A stretch of 28,595 nt of DNA from a virus: IMG/VR virus record IMGVR_UViG_3300025410_000070, positions 1-28,595 of that record; one strand, written 5' to 3'. Under the pieces are notes generated by a model. That model was given only the letters and a program-made list of their open reading frames with translations, was not told the DNA's origin and did not search any database. The first letter of the stretch is position 1; every line of letters begins with the position of its first letter. This document shows positions 27,001 through 28,595 of the stretch, piece by piece. The position numbers were made by a program, and so were the translations under genes.

Positions 27001-28595
27001 TTAAAATTTGCCGTCTACCTGAAAACGATACTTAACCCCGCCCAAACGCCAGAATGTGCCAACGTCTTGCGACGACAGCGAGAACGCCATGAAACGCGCC
27101 CTAATCCGGCATGAAATATATTCCGTGGATTGCGTCATGGGGAATGTTACTGAACTGACCGTGTTAGACGGGGAACCAGAATAGTAACTGGTTGACGGTG
27201 AGGTGGCTGTGTCAGTGGCGTAGTTGGTGTAGTAAATGGTCAAGTAAACAGTAGCATTTTGGTTGCCGCTGTACGTACCCCATTTCATGTCTGGCCAGAT
27301 TTGATCCACAAAAACCAAATTCTCTCCTTCAGCCAATTGGAAATAACCTGTCTGAAATGACGACAACATGGCAGTGGTTGATGTTCCACTGGCGGCGTCA
27401 TTGCCCACTTCATGCTGATAAATATAAGTGTCGCTACCCGCGCCAATTGGTGGGCCAAGAACAGATTGGTCAATCCAAGCAGTTCTGCCTAGTGTGCCAA
27501 AATCCCACTGTTGGGTCTGCACGTTGTACTTAACGTAGCTATCGTTTTCAGTAGCAGAGGCGGATGGATAATACCACGTAATCTCGTTGTATTGGCTGTT
27601 AACGCCGCAAGCTACTTTGCTAATGTAATCTTTGTTAATGTTTTGGAAAATCACGTCAAAGATAGGGCATGGTATTGGCTGTGGGCCGCCACCCATCATC
27701 ATAAAAAACTGTCTTTGGGACATCCAATATACAGCGCCATTAAGCTGACCAGTGCAATGTCTTGATACCGCTCCGCAATTAGAGCCAATCTTGTTAAAGC
27801 TATAGACAAATGGCGTTCCCACATATTGCATCGCCCATAAGTCTAAATCAGTCCAAAGCAATCCCTGTTGCGGACCTTGTATACCCGCCACAATCTTAGA
27901 ACCTGTAGGGATGCGATATGAACCAGCTTGGTTGGTTGACGAAGCTATCCAATTGGTAAAATCGCCAACGTCACACCACCTGACAAGCATAGGGTCTGCC
28001 TGTAGGTTAAACGAAGAACCGTAAGCTACAATCTGTCGTTGAGGCATGGCGACAAAAATGCCAGAATTAACGAGCGGGCCACTGCCACCCACAATCTGAG
28101 CATTTTGCAATTGGCCGTTAGGATCGTAATAATAGATTGCGCCACCTGCAGGACATGCAACTAGATACGAACCAAAGTTATCTAAGGTCCAATCTGTCGC
28201 AGTGATTGCTGTGCCGGGAACAGACGGTTGAGTTGAACCAACGCCAAAGCCTCCTGTACCAAATCCGCCAACGCCAAACCCAGTACCCGTGGGTTGGGGG
28301 CCGATGGCAATGTAAAAATTGGATTGCACATTGCCGCTATTTTCTGCCGTGGGGCCAGCAGAAGATGTTGCTGTGTTAGCTGCGGCAAAAGTAAATGAAC
28401 TTCCGCTTGGAACTGTTAAAATGGTGTACAAACCAAAAAGTGTAACACCGCCAACAGTCGTAGATACACCAACATAAAACGTGGAACCTATGGAATACCC
28501 GTGGTTATCAAGGTAACATGTAACCGTAGATTGACCGTTTGTGGTTTGAAAGGCAGGGACACCAACTAATTTAGCCGTACCCGTGCCAGTTCCAA
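27001..28595 (-). CDS. Putative virion stabilisation protein, N-terminus outside window
   Basis: An open frame runs through the right edge and ends at 27001, giving at least 531 residues without the true start. The N-terminal visible part (FQTTNGQSTVTCYLDNHG; FYVGVSTTVGGVTLFGLYTI) is beta-rich. A Gly-rich segment has TGFGVGGFGTGGFGVG. The C-terminal body (MLVRWCDVGDFTNWIASS; RQFFMMMGGGPQPIPCP; EITWYYPSASATENDSYVKY) resembles the packaged-DNA stabilisation (P22 gp10-like) family in phages. It would seal the portal or form the lower tail. The stop precedes the ATC-start gene's ribosome site. Family match is by eye. Confidence 0.65.
   Translation of the reverse strand, partial: GTGTGTAKLVGVPAFQTTNGQSTVTCYLDNHGYSIGSTFYVGVSTTVGGVTLFGLYTILTVPSGSSFTFAAANTATSSAGPTAENSGNVQSNFYIAIGPQPTGTGFGVGGFGTGGFGVGSTQPSVPGTAITATDWTLDNFGSYLVACPAGGAIYYYDPNGQLQNAQIVGGSGPLVNSGIFVAMPQRQIVAYGSSFNLQADPMLVRWCDVGDFTNWIASSTNQAGSYRIPTGSKIVAGIQGPQQGLLWTDLDLWAMQYVGTPFVYSFNKIGSNCGAVSRHCTGQLNGAVYWMSQRQFFMMMGGGPQPIPCPIFDVIFQNINKDYISKVACGVNSQYNEITWYYPSASATENDSYVKYNVQTQQWDFGTLGRTAWIDQSVLGPPIGAGSDTYIYQHEVGNDAASGTSTTAMLSSFQTGYFQLAEGENLVFVDQIWPDMKWGTYSGNQNATVYLTIYYTNYATDTATSPSTSYYSGSPSNTVSSVTFPMTQSTEYISCRIRARFMAFSLSSQDVGTFWRLGGVKYRFQVDGKF

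Noticed and set aside
1-28595. Integrase, attachment site or insertion sequence
   Set aside because: No recombinase or transposase motif, and no terminal inverted repeats around a gene were seen, so lysogeny cannot be judged.

Overview
The window looks like part of a tailed-phage (or prophage) genome, moderately AT-rich and very densely packed. The most informative gene for the host is a GcrA-type cell-cycle regulator at 11207-11740. GcrA is characteristic of Alphaproteobacteria, so an alphaproteobacterial host is the best inference. The proposed internal virion and DNA-stabilisation proteins hint at a short-tailed (podovirus-like) particle. That part is inference: no portal, capsid, tail tube, large terminase or integrase is visible here.

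Layout. (1) 1-3196, minus strand: twelve small early or accessory genes chained by ATGA overlaps, driven by a good promoter at 3218-3246. They include a DUF551-like protein and two adjacent proteins with twin-arginine-like signals. (2) 3247-3948: about 700 bases with no convincing gene, G-rich on the plus strand, with short direct repeats and perfect inverted repeats. It ends in two back-to-back stem-loops at the 3' end of a small-terminase-like gene. (3) 3949-7850: a compositionally distinct block. It holds the small terminase and an acidic protein (minus), then a divergent control region, then a Cys-rich conserved unknown, a complete MH-clan zinc exopeptidase and a 34-residue membrane peptide (plus), closed by a strong intrinsic terminator. 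By eye this block has many GATC sites and no GANTC site. (4) 7850-8181: a non-coding ATTTGG hexamer array followed by a sigma-70-like promoter. (5) 8182-11740, plus: small unknowns, a C5-cytosine methyltransferase with a second long frame of family-like sequence overlapping it, a KGG-type basic protein and the GcrA homologue. (6) 11649-16655, mostly minus: metallophosphoesterase with an N-terminal HTH, primase, SF2 helicase, DnaA-domain-IV-like protein, RusA resolvase, XRE regulator and a small conserved unknown. One plus-strand HTH gene sits inside this replication block. (7) 16759-20032, plus: Gp157, ERF annealing protein, SSB-like protein, small unknowns, a PD-(D/E)XK-like nuclease, an HNH nuclease and a lytic transglycosylase. 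(8) 20029-28595, minus: virion genes read from right to left.

How it may work together. Regions 6 and 7 form a replication and recombination toolkit. DnaA-like protein, primase and helicase would start replication, and Gp157, ERF, SSB-like protein and RusA would anneal and resolve DNA. Region 5 carries DNA methylation and a GcrA-like transcription factor. In the host lineage GcrA reads methylated DNA, so this pairing may let the phage rewire host or phage transcription. Region 8 supplies late virion proteins. Region 3 is the least explained and the best place to look for something new.
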